Shown: positions 8,592 through 18,545 of the stretch, piece by piece
How positions within the stretch are numbered: the stretch's first letter is position 1
Layout: every line of letters starts with the position of its first letter
Source of the DNA: Lolliginicoccus lacisalsi
GTDB taxonomy: Bacteria > Actinomycetota > Actinomycetes > Mycobacteriales > Mycobacteriaceae
NCBI RefSeq assembly: GCF_014841105.1
Contig: NZ_JACYWE010000003.1
Span: forward strand, 119,291-183,290
Reading direction: 5' to 3'
DNA: 64,000 nt
Position numbers and translations under genes: made by a program
The notes under the pieces: generated by a model
Told to the model about the DNA's origin: nothing
What the model saw: the letters and a program-made list of their open reading frames with translations, nothing else
Database searches by the model: none

Positions 8592-9878
8592 GTGACCGAT
8601 CAGCGCACACCCGTCGTGCTGGTCTGCGGATGGCAAGAAGATGCTAGTCCCATTGCGCGCGCATTTCAACGCGAGGGTACCTCAATCGTCCACTATGACC
8701 TCGCAGAGGTCAAAACGGGGGTCATCTGCAGGGCATTGACCACCACTGATGGTGTCACGCCACGCATGCGAACAACCCTGCTCGCGGCCGCGCCAGGTCG
8801 TGCATCAGACGCGATCCGCGAGGATCTCCTTCCCTTGTTGCGCCGGCTGGCTAGTCGAAGCCGTGTAGAGCGGATAGTACTCCTCGTGCCTCCCATGATC
8901 GACATCGAGGACCTGCGCGGAAGCATCAGCACCGCCGCCATCACCGGGATGGTCGGACATCGCGATGGCCCGCTCCGGCAGGACGTGCGGATCCACGCGG
9001 TGATCAGCGCGCTCGACTCGGCCACCTGGTTCGCCGACGCCACGAGCGCCGAGGCCCTCGCCGGGCGCGGGCTAGCAGGCACGCCGCCCGAGGCCACGGT
9101 CGCGAGCGCGGTCACAGCATGGGCCCGCGCCGCCGATGGGATCGTCGTCCTGGGCGCCAGCCATGGGGACCCTGAGCTCGATGAGGCCCCGAGGCTCGCC
9201 GCCGTCCTGGACCGCCTCGCGCCCGGCGTTCCCATCGCCTGGCAGGGCAGCGACCTCGTCCCCGATCCGCATGACCTGCTCGCCCTCCTGCCCGCGGAGG
9301 CAAGCAGCCCGGCCACGCCCGGGATCCACGACCCCTTGCTCGGCGCGCAGCCACCGCTCGAGTCCGAGCACGGCATCCAATGGCTCGAGTTCGGCGCGAC
9401 CCGGCCCTTCCATCCCCAGCGCCTCCACGAGGCGCTCGACCCCATCCTCGACGGCACCATCCACGCGCGCGGCCGCGCCTGGCTCGCCACAGCCCCCGGC
9501 ACCATGCTCTGGCTCGAATCGTCCGGGGGAGGCCTGACCATCAGCGCCGCGGACCGCTGGCTCGCCGCGATGACCCCCGCCGAGCACGACGAGCAGCCGG
9601 CCGAGCGCACCGCGATGGCCGCCGCCCGATGGACCCCCGAGCACGGCGACCGCCATACCGCGCTGGTCCTGCTCGTCCACGACGGGCAGCCCGAGCGGGT
9701 CCGCGATGCGCTCGCCGCCGCCCTCGTCACTGAATCCGAGCTCGCCGCGGGCCATGAGCTGTGGCGGACATGGGAAGACCCCTTTGGAGCATGGCACCAG
9801 GATCCTTGTGCCGGCTTCCCGGGAACAGGCGCCACCACGGGCGCAATTGACATCGACACAAGGAAAGAAGGAGACTAG
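8592..9878 (+). CDS. mrf: Mrf-like CobW-family protein (ribosome hibernation factor)
   Basis: This 428-residue protein resembles M. tuberculosis Rv0106/Mrf. In mycobacteria Mrf promotes binding of the hibernation factor MPY to zinc-independent ribosomes. The N-terminus reads [20 protein letters not shown] where CobW GTPases have a P-loop, so no Walker A motif remains. The C-terminal CobW-C region is well kept: [52 protein letters not shown] and [11 protein letters not shown]. The cysteine cluster (CVSC in Rv0106, from memory) is replaced by ASDA just before IREDLL. It leads the plus-strand arm with rpmE2 and rpmF, overlapping rpmE2 by one base. Confidence 0.85.
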   Translation: MTDQRTPVVLVCGWQEDASPIARAFQREGTSIVHYDLAEVKTGVICRALTTTDGVTPRMRTTLLAAAPGRASDAIREDLLPLLRRLASRSRVERIVLLVPPMIDIEDLRGSISTAAITGMVGHRDGPLRQDVRIHAVISALDSATWFADATSAEALAGRGLAGTPPEATVASAVTAWARAADGIVVLGASHGDPELDEAPRLAAVLDRLAPGVPIAWQGSDLVPDPHDLLALLPAEASSPATPGIHDPLLGAQPPLESEHGIQWLEFGATRPFHPQRLHEALDPILDGTIHARGRAWLATAPGTMLWLESSGGGLTISAADRWLAAMTPAEHDEQPAERTAMAAARWTPEHGDRHTALVLLVHDGQPERVRDALAAALVTESELAAGHELWRTWEDPFGAWHQDPCAGFPGTGATTGAIDIDTRKEGD

Positions 9879-10198
9879 TGCAACCAGCCATTCATCCTGA
9901 GTATCATCCGGTTGTCTTCCAGGACGCCAACACCGGATCCATGTTCCTCACGCGGTCCACCGCAAGGAGTGAGCGGACAGTGAGCTGGCAAGACGGAAGC
10001 GAGTATCCGCTCATCGTCGTCGATGTGACCGCCGAGTCGCACCCGTTCTGGACGGGCGCGCAGCGTATCCTCGACACGGCCGGCCGGGTAGAGAAGTTCC
10101 GTCAGCGTTATGGCAACCGTGCCCGACCCGCGGGCGCTCGCAGGAACGCGGGCGGCAAACGAGAGGAGCTTGATAGCAATGGCAGTACCCAAGCGTAG
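9878..10198 (+). CDS. rpmE2: Large-subunit ribosomal protein bL31 type B
   Basis: This protein is the zinc-free form of bL31: [25 protein letters not shown]-like [29 protein letters not shown] and VEKFRQRYG. No CxxC pair is present. At 106 residues it is about 20 longer than usual because of a basic, Gly/Asn-rich tail that overlaps the first 20 bases of rpmF. It starts at a GTG sharing one base with the mrf stop, and AAGAAGGAG lies just upstream. Confidence 0.92.
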   Translation: MQPAIHPEYHPVVFQDANTGSMFLTRSTARSERTVSWQDGSEYPLIVVDVTAESHPFWTGAQRILDTAGRVEKFRQRYGNRARPAGARRNAGGKREELDSNGSTQA

Positions 10199-10352
10199 GA
10201 AGTCGCGCGCGCGGACGCACCACCGCCGCTCGCAGTGGAAGGCCACTGCGGTCGACCTGGTGCCCGTGACCGTGGGTGGCGTGGCGACCCGGGTGCCGAG
10301 CCGCATCGTCAACGCCGTCCGCCGCGGACTGATCGACCCCGACAAGCTCTGA
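10179..10352 (+). CDS. rpmF: Large-subunit ribosomal protein bL32, zinc-independent form
   Basis: This 57-residue bL32 begins [20 protein letters not shown] and ends [17 protein letters not shown]. The four cysteines of zinc-binding bL32 are all absent. The start at 10179 is preceded by GAGAGGAGC; the earlier in-frame ATG at 10110 lies inside rpmE2 and adds residues unlike the family. A strong terminator follows. Confidence 0.94.
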   Translation: MAVPKRRKSRARTHHRRSQWKATAVDLVPVTVGGVATRVPSRIVNAVRRGLIDPDKL

Positions 10353-10382
10353 TCCAGAGCCGTACCGGGCTAGAGACTTTGT

Positions 10383-10419
10383 CCTAGGGCCCGCGCAGCA
10401 TTGCTGCGCGGGCCCTAGG
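10383..10419. terminator. Terminator after mrf-rpmE2-rpmF
   Basis: CCTAGGGCCCGCGCAGCA (10383-10400) and its perfect complement (10402-10419) form an 18-bp near-continuous palindrome 30 bases past the rpmF stop. Confidence 0.8.
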
Positions 10420-10549
10420 CTGTGCCAGCGGTGCTCGCTGCCGCCCCGGGCGGCAGGATCCGAGGGGACAAGCGGCCCCGGCGCAGGAGGCCCGGCAGAG
10501 TGCGACCACTCTTACACATTGTTCAGGTGGGCAGTACACACTAGTGGGC

Positions 10550-11242
10550 ATGCGGATACTCGTTGTCGATGATGATCGAGCCGTGCGGGAGTCGCTGCGG
10601 CGGTCGCTGTCCTTCAACGGCTACACGGTGGACCTCGCCGTCGACGGTGTCGATGCGCTCGAGCAAGTCTCGGCGACCTCCCCGGACGCGATCGTGCTCG
10701 ACGTGATGATGCCCCGGCTCGACGGCCTCGAGGTGTGCCGTCGCTTGCGCAGCCAGGGCGACGATCGCCCCATCCTCGTGCTGACCGCGCGCGATTCGGT
10801 GTCCGAGCGCGTCATGGGCCTCGACGCCGGAGCCGACGACTACCTGCCCAAGCCGTTCGCGCTCGAGGAGCTGCTCGCCAGGCTCCGCGCCCTGCTGCGG
10901 CGGCGCGGAGCGGCCGACGCCGACGACGGCGCTGGCGAGGCGATGGAGTTCGCCGGGCTCACCATGGACCCGGTCACCCGCGAGGTCACCCGCGATGAGC
11001 GCCAGATCAGTCTCACCCGCACCGAGTTCTCGCTGCTCGAGATGCTGATGGCCAACCCCCGCCGCGTCCTCACCCGCGCGCGCATCCTCGAGGAGGTGTG
11101 GGGCTACGACTTCCCGACGAGCGGGAACGCCCTCGAGGTGTATATCGGCTACCTGCGCCGCAAGACCGAGTCGGAAGGGGAGCCGCGGATCATCCACACG
11201 GTGCGTGGCGTGGGCTACGTGCTGCGGGAGACGCCCCCGTGA
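10550..11242 (+). CDS. mprA: MprA, OmpR-type response regulator of envelope stress
   Basis: This 230-residue regulator starts [20 protein letters not shown], nearly identical in form to mycobacterial MprA. The receiver domain has the acidic pair at residues 7-9, the phosphorylated Asp51 ([12 protein letters not shown]) and Lys in [15 protein letters not shown]. The winged-helix output domain includes [28 protein letters not shown] and YLRRKTE. GTG 10544 is also in frame, but the family starts at this ATG. No clear ribosome site precedes it, so the message may be leaderless. It overlaps mprB by GTGA. Confidence 0.95.
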   Translation: MRILVVDDDRAVRESLRRSLSFNGYTVDLAVDGVDALEQVSATSPDAIVLDVMMPRLDGLEVCRRLRSQGDDRPILVLTARDSVSERVMGLDAGADDYLPKPFALEELLARLRALLRRRGAADADDGAGEAMEFAGLTMDPVTREVTRDERQISLTRTEFSLLEMLMANPRRVLTRARILEEVWGYDFPTSGNALEVYIGYLRRKTESEGEPRIIHTVRGVGYVLRETPP

Positions 11243-12630
11243 GGACCGGGGGGTGGCTGCACCCCTCGCGGCGCATCGGCCGCACGATGTCCCTCCGTAC
11301 GCGCGTTACCTTGCTCGCGGCGTTCGTGGTGACCATCGCGGTCGCGCTGATGGCGGGCGCGGCGTTCAGCGTGGTCGCCCGCGCGCTCTACAGCGATGTG
11401 GATGACCAGTTGCGCAAGCGCGTCGACCTGATCGTGGCCTCGCACCTGCCGGAGCGGTTTGGCAGCGACGCGGTGACAGCGGCCTCGTTGTTCTCCGACA
11501 CCCTCTCGGGCACCTTGATCTACCCCGACAACACGGCCGCGCCGATGTCGCCGCTGATCGAGCTGGGCGAGCCCGAGTTCGCCGTGATCCGCGGCGAGCA
11601 GGAATCGTCGCTGCGCACCATTGGCAACCGGAGGGTCATCGCGCAGCGCTCCAACCAGGGCGCCACCCTTGTCCTCGCCCAGGATCTCGCCCCCACCCAG
11701 GAGGTCCTCGACCGGCTTGCCCTCGTCCTGTTGATCGTCGGTGGCTGCGGCGTGATCCTCGCCGTGGTCGCCGGAACCGGGGTGGGGCGCACGGGCCTGC
11801 GCCCGGTGGCGCGATTGACGGCGGCGGCCCAGCGCGTGGCGCGCACCGACGACCTCACACCCATCCCTGTCACGGGGGATGACGAGCTCGCCCGGTTGAC
11901 CGAGGCATTCAACTCGATGCTGCTCGCCCTGCGCGAATCCCGGGAGCGCCAGTCCCGCCTGGTGGCCGATGCTGGCCACGAGCTGCGCACGCCGCTGACC
12001 TCGCTGCGCACCAACACCGAGCTGCTGATCGCGGCGAGCAGGCAGGGCGCGCCGGCGCTGGCCCCGGAGGACATGGAGGGCCTCCAGGAGGACGTGCTCG
12101 CCCAGATCGAGGAACTGTCCACGCTCGTCGGCGATCTCGTGGACCTCGCGCGGGAGGACTCGACCGAACCTGGCATGGAACGCGTGGATCTCGCGGAGAT
12201 CGCCGACCGCGCCATCGAGCGCGTGCGCAGGCGGCGCACCGACGTCGAGATCGACGCCTCCACCCTCGGCTGGTGGGGGTGGGGCGATGCAGGCGGACTG
12301 ACCCGCGCATTGCTCAACGTCCTGGACAACGCCGCGAAATGGAGCCCGCAGGAAGGGATCATCACGCTGCGGATGCAGCCAGGCCGCGGGCGCAACGTGG
12401 ATGTGATCATCGAGGACCAGGGGCCGGGCATCCCGCTCGAGGAACGGGCGCTGGTGTTCGAGCGCTTCTATCGCTCCGATGACTCGCGATCCATGCCTGG
12501 CTCGGGGCTCGGGCTCGCGATCGTCTACCACGTGGTGCATCGCCATGGCGGGCAGGTCACGATCGACGATGCCGACGGCGGGGGCGCGCGGGTGACCCTG
12601 AGCCTCCCGGGCGAACCGGTCGAACGGTGA
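11239..12630 (+). CDS. mprB: MprB, membrane histidine kinase of envelope stress
   Basis: From the GTG overlapping the mprA stop, this kinase has 463 residues. The first membrane helix lies at about 23-48, an extracytoplasmic sensor at 50-155 and the second helix at about 158-181. A HAMP linker follows ([18 protein letters not shown]), then the dimerisation domain with the phosphorylated His at about 247 ([16 protein letters not shown]) and the HATPase domain with [19 protein letters not shown] and [13 protein letters not shown]. In mycobacteria the MprB sensor binds DnaK and PepD and answers to detergent and misfolded envelope protein. A start at ATG 11287 is possible but would give a shorter N-terminus. 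Confidence 0.93.
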   Translation: MRTGGWLHPSRRIGRTMSLRTRVTLLAAFVVTIAVALMAGAAFSVVARALYSDVDDQLRKRVDLIVASHLPERFGSDAVTAASLFSDTLSGTLIYPDNTAAPMSPLIELGEPEFAVIRGEQESSLRTIGNRRVIAQRSNQGATLVLAQDLAPTQEVLDRLALVLLIVGGCGVILAVVAGTGVGRTGLRPVARLTAAAQRVARTDDLTPIPVTGDDELARLTEAFNSMLLALRESRERQSRLVADAGHELRTPLTSLRTNTELLIAASRQGAPALAPEDMEGLQEDVLAQIEELSTLVGDLVDLAREDSTEPGMERVDLAEIADRAIERVRRRRTDVEIDASTLGWWGWGDAGGLTRALLNVLDNAAKWSPQEGIITLRMQPGRGRNVDVIIEDQGPGIPLEERALVFERFYRSDDSRSMPGSGLGLAIVYHVVHRHGGQVTIDDADGGGARVTLSLPGEPVER

Positions 12631-12661
12631 TCCCGCTCTCGTGGCAGAATTATCGGTCCAG

Positions 12662-12678
12662 TCTCAGGATGCTCTCAG
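12662..12678 (+). promoter_or_regulatory. MprA-box-like direct repeat before pepD
   Basis: TCTCAG occurs at 12662-12667 and 12673-12678, exactly 11 bases apart, 80 bases upstream of pepD. MprA is known to bind loosely conserved tandem repeats upstream of pepD and of its own gene. I did not find an equally clear copy upstream of mprA here. Confidence 0.55.
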
Positions 12679-12758
12679 AGCGCCCATGCACCGTGTTGCT
12701 AGAGGATCCGAACGGCCACGCCCCGGGGTGGCCGCCTGGAACATGAGGAGCTGATGGC

Positions 12759-14035
<1,277 letters not shown>

Positions 14036-14039
<4 letters not shown>

Positions 14040-14632
14040 TGGTGCGCAACACGATCGTGGGTGACGCTGTTGACGATTCCCGTTCCGTGGCGGTGGTCGC
14101 GGGCATTACGGTAAGAGGGATGGAGATGCAGACATCGCCGCAGGGGCGGGCGCTCGTGGTCATTGTTGACGACGGGCACACTTCGGGTGAACCGCCTGAA
14201 TCGATCGGGCCACTGGTGCGCGAGCTGCTTACCGAGGGTGGTTTCCATGTTGACGCGATCGTCGCGGTGCAGCCTGACGAGGTGCAGATACGCAATGCCC
14301 TCAATACCGCGGTGATCGGCGGCATCGACCTTGTCATCTCGATCGGTGGCACGGGAAGCACGGCGCGCGATGTCACTCCCGAGGCCACCGCGGGGGTGCT
14401 CGACCGCGAGATCCCTGGCATCGCCGAGGCATTGCGGGCATCGGGGCGAGCGGACGGTGTGCAGGATGCGGCGTTGTCGCGGGGGCGCGCCGGGGTATCG
14501 GGCAGCACGGTGGTGGTGAACTTCGCCTCCTCGCGGGCGGCGGTCCGCGATTCGATGGCCACGATCGGGCCACTGGTGTCGCATGTTCTTGCCGAGCAGT
14601 CGGATTTCGACGGCGAGGTGGCGTACCGGTGA
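14036..14632 (+). CDS. moaB2: MoaB/Mog-family protein (MoaB2-like)
   Basis: This is a MoCF-biosynthesis fold protein of 198 residues, related to enzymes that adenylylate molybdopterin. The substrate-binding loop is clear: DLVISIGGTGSTARDVTPEA, followed by LDREIPGIAEALR and ALSRGRAGVSGSTVVVNF. The first 40 or so residues vary and the true start could be the ATG at 14120 (MEMQTSP). Position after pepD matches M. tuberculosis moaB2. Its place in a stress operon with no other molybdenum genes nearby leaves its role open. Confidence 0.88.
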
Positions 14633-14796
14633 GCGAGCCCGAGGATCCGCGGGAGCGTGCCCGGCGGCGGGCACGGCTCGATGCGGTGTTCGGGGAGGTC
14701 CTGCCGGAGGAGCGGCCTTCGCGTGGTGCGCCATCCGGGGCCGACGACTCCCAGCGCGAGCAGTGGCTGCGGGAGAACAAGCCGCCGCACCACTGA
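14629..14796 (+). CDS. Conserved 55-residue acidic protein after moaB2
   Basis: GTG at 14629 overlaps the moaB2 stop and opens a 55-residue frame: an arginine-rich helix (RARRRARLDAVFGEVLPEE), an acidic linker, then QREQWLRENKPPHH at the C-terminus. I recall small proteins with an LDAVFGxVLPE motif and a WLRExxPPHH end in the same place in mycobacterial relatives. No function is known to me. The GTGA overlap, the coding-like composition and the terminator just after it support a real gene. Confidence 0.7.
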   Translation: MSEPEDPRERARRRARLDAVFGEVLPEERPSRGAPSGADDSQREQWLRENKPPHH

Positions 14797-14868
14797 CGAC
14801 ATTCCTACCTAGCGCGATGCCTAGCCGGCGTGACGCGGCGCCCGGCATGGTGCCACGCCCTTGCTACC

Positions 14869-14902
14869 AGGTCCCGCCCGCCGTTCTCCGGGGGCGGGAC
14901 CT
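14869..14902. terminator. Bidirectional hairpin between the pepD operon and mscL
   Basis: AGGTCCCGCCC at 14869-14879 pairs perfectly with 14892-14902 around a 12-base loop, between two convergent stops. Confidence 0.7.
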
Positions 14903-14921
14903 GTGCTGTTGCTGGGTGGGA

Positions 14922-15326
14922 TCAGGCGCGAGGGGTCCGGTCCTGCAGGAGATCCCGGATCTCGGTGAGGAGCTGGATATCGGTGACGCCTGCCTCCTCG
15001 TCCGCGACCTGCTCCTTGATGAGCCGCTTCTTGGCGTGCGTGAACGGCACGATCAGCACGAAGTACACGACCGCCGCGAGGATGACGAAGTTGATCACCG
15101 AGGTGATCACTGCGCCCACATCGATGAACGTGGCATCGATCCCGGGGCGGATGGCGAACCCGAGCCCGTTGACGTCGGTGTCCGCGCCGATGGCGGCGAT
15201 GAGCGGATTGATGATGTTCTCGGTGAATGCCGTGACGATGGCGGTGAACGCGGTACCGATGACGACCGCGACAGCGAGGTCGAGCACGTTTCCCCGCATC
15301 AGGAAATCGCGGAAACCTTTAAGCAT
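14922..15326 (-). CDS. mscL: Large-conductance mechanosensitive channel
   Basis: MscL opens under membrane tension and releases solutes during osmotic downshock. From MLKGFRDFLMRGNVLDLAVA the protein has 134 residues, the normal size. TM1 carries the pore-lining VVIGTAFTAIVTAF, followed by INPLIAAIG. TM2 is VINFVILAAVVYFVLIVPF, and the C-terminal helix is EEAGVTDIQLLTEIRDLL. GGAG precedes the ATG at 15326; the longer frame back to 15428 adds 34 residues unlike the family. The gene is monocistronic, convergent with the pepD operon. Confidence 0.95.
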   Translation of the reverse strand: MLKGFRDFLMRGNVLDLAVAVVIGTAFTAIVTAFTENIINPLIAAIGADTDVNGLGFAIRPGIDATFIDVGAVITSVINFVILAAVVYFVLIVPFTHAKKRLIKEQVADEEAGVTDIQLLTEIRDLLQDRTPRA

Positions 15327-15424
15327 GGGGACTCCAGGTGTGTGCAGTGGAATGCCGGGAATTATTCGGCTGGAATGGATCCTAGCGCCGCAAGACCGGT
15401 TGTGATCAGTGACGCCGTCGCGGC

Positions 15425-16120
15425 TCACCGGAGTGTCACGGTCACGATTCCCTGCGCCGCATGGGCAGCCACGGCCACCGCGTCGGAGGGGCCGAGAGCG
15501 AGCACCGCGAGCGCCCCGCCGGTATCGCCGGGGCTGCTGGTGAACAGGACCGCGACATCCTTGGCAAGGACGCGCGCGGGGAGCTCCGAACCTGGCGGCA
15601 CGGCCACCACATCAACCCGGTCGCCGGGCTGGAGCAGGCTCGTCACGGCGGGGTCGGAGAGCCGCACGGGGACCGCGCGGGCACCGGCGGCGTGGCTGTT
15701 CTCGTCGACGATACGGGGTGTCAGCAGCCGTGCATCGGTAAGGATCTCGCCCGCGCGGATCGGGGTCGCGGCGCGTGACCCGATGGCCTCGGCCGGGGTG
15801 ATGAGCGAGGACGGTGCCAGGCCGGTCGCATCCACGGCGCGCTCGGCGACATTGCTGCTGGTGAATTCCTCGCCGGCCTCGATCCCGTGCACGGCGATCG
15901 TGGCGACCGTATGGCCGGGGCCGCGCAGGAGGAACACGAAGATCGCGACCGCGAGCAGCACCAGCGCGAGGCCCCGGCGGGCCTGGTGCAGCTGGTGGGG
16001 CGGGATCACCGCGCGCGCGGTGATCCTGTCGAGCAGGCTAGGGGAGAGGTCGGCGATCCCCGCTGAGGACCGCGCGTGCTGCTTGCGAAGCGGGGCAGTC
16101 GCTGGATGGGTCGGGGGCAC
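15425..16120 (-). CDS. SAF-domain membrane-anchored protein (CpaB-like fold)
   Basis: This 231-residue protein has a cytoplasmic N-terminus, one membrane helix at about 48-66 (GLALVLLAVAIFVFLLRG) and an extracytoplasmic SAF domain: the stretch after IEAGEEFTSSNVAERAV, AIGSRAATPIRAGEILTDAR and LLQPGDRVDVVAV. This is the fold of CpaB/RcpC pilus-assembly and flagellar FlgA proteins. No pilus gene lies nearby. Genes of this kind sit beside mscL and FmdB in many Mycobacteriales genomes, from memory, with unknown function. Confidence 0.75.
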   Translation of the reverse strand: MPPTHPATAPLRKQHARSSAGIADLSPSLLDRITARAVIPPHQLHQARRGLALVLLAVAIFVFLLRGPGHTVATIAVHGIEAGEEFTSSNVAERAVDATGLAPSSLITPAEAIGSRAATPIRAGEILTDARLLTPRIVDENSHAAGARAVPVRLSDPAVTSLLQPGDRVDVVAVPPGSELPARVLAKDVAVLFTSSPGDTGGALAVLALGPSDAVAVAAHAAQGIVTVTLR

Positions 16121-16148
16121 GCGATCTCCTGGGTCTGCGGGCTGGCAT

Positions 16149-16188
16149 GCCGCGCCCCGATCAGGTGGTGCCCTGATCAGGGCGCGGC
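16149..16188 (-). terminator. Hairpin terminator downstream of the FmdB-type gene
   Basis: GCCGCGCCCCGATCAGG (16149-16165) pairs with 16172-16188 at 16 of 17 positions around a 6-base loop. It lies between the FmdB-type stop at 16303 and the SAF gene start. Confidence 0.7.
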
Positions 16189-16302
16189 GCGCGAGGTCGA
16201 TCGCAGTCTAGGGATCGTTCCAGGAAGGCGGGACTGGCGCGAGCGCGCCTGTGGATAACCGGATGCTGGTCCACAGGGGGCGCTGCCGGGCGCGCGAGGG
16301 TG

Positions 16303-16644
16303 CTAGGAGGAGCTGCTTCCCTGCGTGGAGCTTCCCTGCGAGGAACTGCCTTGCGAGGAACTGCCTTGCGAGGAACTGACTTGCGAGGAACTGCCTTGCG
16401 AGGGACTGGCTTGGGAGCCACTGCTCTTCGGGGAGCTCGTGGACGAGCCGGTTGACGCGCTCGCGGAGCTGCGGCTATCAGTGCGGTAGAAGCCACTGCC
16501 CTTGAACACGATGCCCACCGAGTTGAACAGCTTGCGGAGCTTGCCATCGCAGCGGTCGCACTCGGTCAGCGCGTCATCGGTGAACGACTGGACGATGTCG
16601 AACTGGTGATCGCACGCGGTGCAGGCGTAGGAATAGGTGGGCAT
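16303..16644 (-). CDS. FmdB-family zinc ribbon with repetitive disordered tail (Ruc-like)
   Basis: The first 45 residues are an FmdB zinc ribbon: MPTYSYACTACDHQFDIVQS and then CDRCDGKLRKLF, giving two CxxC pairs, followed by VGIVFKGSGFYRTD. The remaining 60 or so residues are almost only Ser, Gly, Gln, Thr and Pro. M. tuberculosis Rv0991c (Ruc), in the same position, is a redox-switched chaperone built from a zinc ribbon and an unstructured tail. This architecture fits that role, which is inferred by homology. The tail is encoded by a 15-base tandem repeat. Confidence 0.85.
   Translation of the reverse strand: MPTYSYACTACDHQFDIVQSFTDDALTECDRCDGKLRKLFNSVGIVFKGSGFYRTDSRSSASASTGSSTSSPKSSGSQASPSQGSSSQVSSSQGSSSQGSSSQGSSTQGSSSS
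16316..16420. repeat. Seven tandem 15-base units inside the FmdB-type gene
   Basis: Units of the form CTGCCTTGCGAGGAA (five residues each, SSQGS on the coding strand) run through 16316-16420 with small variations. The unit length is a multiple of three, so copy-number change would keep the frame and lengthen or shorten the tail. Confidence 0.75.
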
Positions 16645-16735
16645 CGGGGACCTCCATGAGGACAGGATCAGCTATTGGCACTCTAGCGCGCGGAGTGCTA
16701 GGAGTGGTAGCGGGCCGGGATCGCCTCCGCGGCGA

Positions 16736-17395
16736 TCACGCTCCTTCAGTGCCCTCAACGCCCGCGGGCAGCCGTATATGCCCGCCGCTCGGTGTGATCA
16801 CCCCATCCATCCGCACATCGTGCGGATCTGCCGGCAGGTGATCCACGAGTTCCTCATCGCGAACCACTGCTATCAGTGGCGGGCGGTGGGCGAGCGCCCC
16901 CAGCGCGCGGTCATAGAAGCCAGCCCCGCGACCCAGGCGGGTGCCCGTGCGATCGACGGCCAGCGCCGGGACAAGGACCAAGCCGCATGACTGCACGCCC
17001 CCGGGCCCGAGCAGCGGACCAGCCGGCTCGAGTATCCCGAACCGTGCCTGCCGGAATGCCGCCGCGCCCTCGAACCGCGCCCAGTCCAGCGCGCTGCCGG
17101 GCCGCATGATTGGCAGGATCACCGGGAACCCGGCCGCGACCAGGGCCTCGAGCATCAGCGCCGAGCCGGGCTCCGTGCCGGACGGAGCATAGGCCGCGAC
17201 GTCGCGATCGGGGGCGAGGGACTGGGCCACGGCAACCGCATGGACGGCGATCTGCTCCGCCTCGGCGGCATGAACGGCCCGCGGCAGGGTTGCGCGCGCG
17301 TTAACGAAAAACGTACGCCACGCGGACTTGCCGTGTTGATTCCCGGGATCAGGGCCAGATCCCGGATGATCGGTGTTAGTAGAATCACCAAGCAT
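16736..17395 (-). CDS. 5-formyltetrahydrofolate cyclo-ligase
   Basis: This enzyme converts 5-formyl-THF to 5,10-methenyl-THF using ATP. The family motif near the C-terminus is clear: LVPALAVDRTGTRLGRGAGF followed by YDR, with AYAPSGTEPGSALM upstream for folate binding. The first 20 or so residues are polar and may not be translated; a start nearer residue 23 is possible, but no better codon with a ribosome site is evident. It is divergent from galU across about 160 bases, as in M. tuberculosis Rv0992c/Rv0993. Confidence 0.88.
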   Translation of the reverse strand: MLGDSTNTDHPGSGPDPGNQHGKSAWRTFFVNARATLPRAVHAAEAEQIAVHAVAVAQSLAPDRDVAAYAPSGTEPGSALMLEALVAAGFPVILPIMRPGSALDWARFEGAAAFRQARFGILEPAGPLLGPGGVQSCGLVLVPALAVDRTGTRLGRGAGFYDRALGALAHRPPLIAVVRDEELVDHLPADPHDVRMDGVITPSGGHIRLPAGVEGTEGA

Positions 17396-17556
17396 GGATT
17401 ACCTCGGTATTCATCTCGCACAATGCTTGCGGGCCGACGTTCTTCCATGCGCGGAACCACTGCGAGAACCACGATCAGCATGGCACCAAGCACTTCACGA
17501 CCTGGCAGTGTGAAGCACGATCAGGCTAATACGCGAGCAGAACAACGAGGTGGAAG

Positions 17557-18528
17557 ATGAGTGACGTCGGCGCGAGCCCCGCGAAGCCATTTCGCACAGC
17601 GATCGTACCCGCGGCAGGGCTCGGCACGCGTTTCCTGCCGGTGACCAAGACGGTCCCCAAGGAACTGCTTCCCCTCGTGGACACTCCCGCGATCGAGCTC
17701 GTCGCGAGCGAGGCCGCCGAGGCCGGGGCCGAGCGGCTCGTCATCATCACTTCCGAGGGCAAGCAGGGCGTGATGGCCCACTTCATCAAGCACGACGTGC
17801 TCGAGGGCACCCTCGAGGCCCGCGGCAAGCACGCGCTGCTCGACAAGGTCCGCCGGGCCCCAGCCCTGCTCGATGTCCAGGCGGTCGTCCAGGAGAAGCC
17901 CCTCGGGCTCGGCCACGCCATCGCCTGCGCCGAGGCTGTGCTCGACGAGGACGAGGACGACATCGCCATCCTGCTGCCCGATGACCTCGTGCTGCCCACC
18001 GGGGTGCTCACCAGGATGGCCGCGGTGCGCGCTCGGCATGGTGGCAGCGTCATCTGCGCCATCGAGGTGGAGGCCAAGGAGGTCAGCTCCTATGGCATCT
18101 TCGACGTCGTCCCCACGGGCAACGACGACGAGACCGACACCGTGCTGAAGGTCACCGCGATGGTCGAGAAGCCCGCGCAGGAGGACGCCCCGTCGAACCT
18201 CGCCGCAGCGGGCCGCTACCTGCTCGACCGGGAGATCTTCGACGCGCTGCGCCGCATCACGCCTGGCGCGGGCGGCGAGCTGCAACTGACGGATGCCATC
18301 GAGATGCTTGTTGACGAGGGGCACCCCGTGCACGTGTATGTTCACACGGGAAGCCGACACGATCTCGGAAATCCCGGCGGCTTCATCAAGGCTGCGGTTG
18401 ACTTTGCTCTCGACGATGAAGAGTATGGTCCGCCATTGACGCAATGGCTGACCGAGAGGCTTGGCCTCCCTTCCCTGCCGGGTCTCGTTCCCACCTCGGA
18501 CGAGGACCCGGGCCCGGAAGGGGACTGA
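17557..18528 (+). CDS. galU: UTP-glucose-1-phosphate uridylyltransferase
   Basis: GalU makes UDP-glucose for cell-wall and glycan synthesis. This 323-residue protein begins its nucleotidyl-transferase domain with IVPAAGLGTRFLPVTKTVPK, followed by PLVDTPAIELVASEAAEAG. It shows QEKPLGLGHAIACAE and the metal-site region ILLPDDLV. The end of the fold has MVEKPAQEDAPSNLAAAGRY and YVHTGSRHDLGNPGGFIKA. AGGTGGAAG precedes the ATG. It leads the galU-glp-rimJ-glpR operon. Confidence 0.95.
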   Translation: MSDVGASPAKPFRTAIVPAAGLGTRFLPVTKTVPKELLPLVDTPAIELVASEAAEAGAERLVIITSEGKQGVMAHFIKHDVLEGTLEARGKHALLDKVRRAPALLDVQAVVQEKPLGLGHAIACAEAVLDEDEDDIAILLPDDLVLPTGVLTRMAAVRARHGGSVICAIEVEAKEVSSYGIFDVVPTGNDDETDTVLKVTAMVEKPAQEDAPSNLAAAGRYLLDREIFDALRRITPGAGGELQLTDAIEMLVDEGHPVHVYVHTGSRHDLGNPGGFIKAAVDFALDDEEYGPPLTQWLTERLGLPSLPGLVPTSDEDPGPEGD

Positions 18529-18545
18529 CGGGAAGGAAGGGGTCC

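Noticed and set aside
11098..11238. N-terminal extension of MprB from 11098
   Set aside because: It would overlap mprA by 145 bases and its residues are unlike the family; the GTG at 11239 overlapping the mprA stop is the normal arrangement.
16316..16420. CRISPR-like array of short repeats
   Set aside because: The 15-base units are contiguous with no spacers and lie in frame inside a coding sequence.
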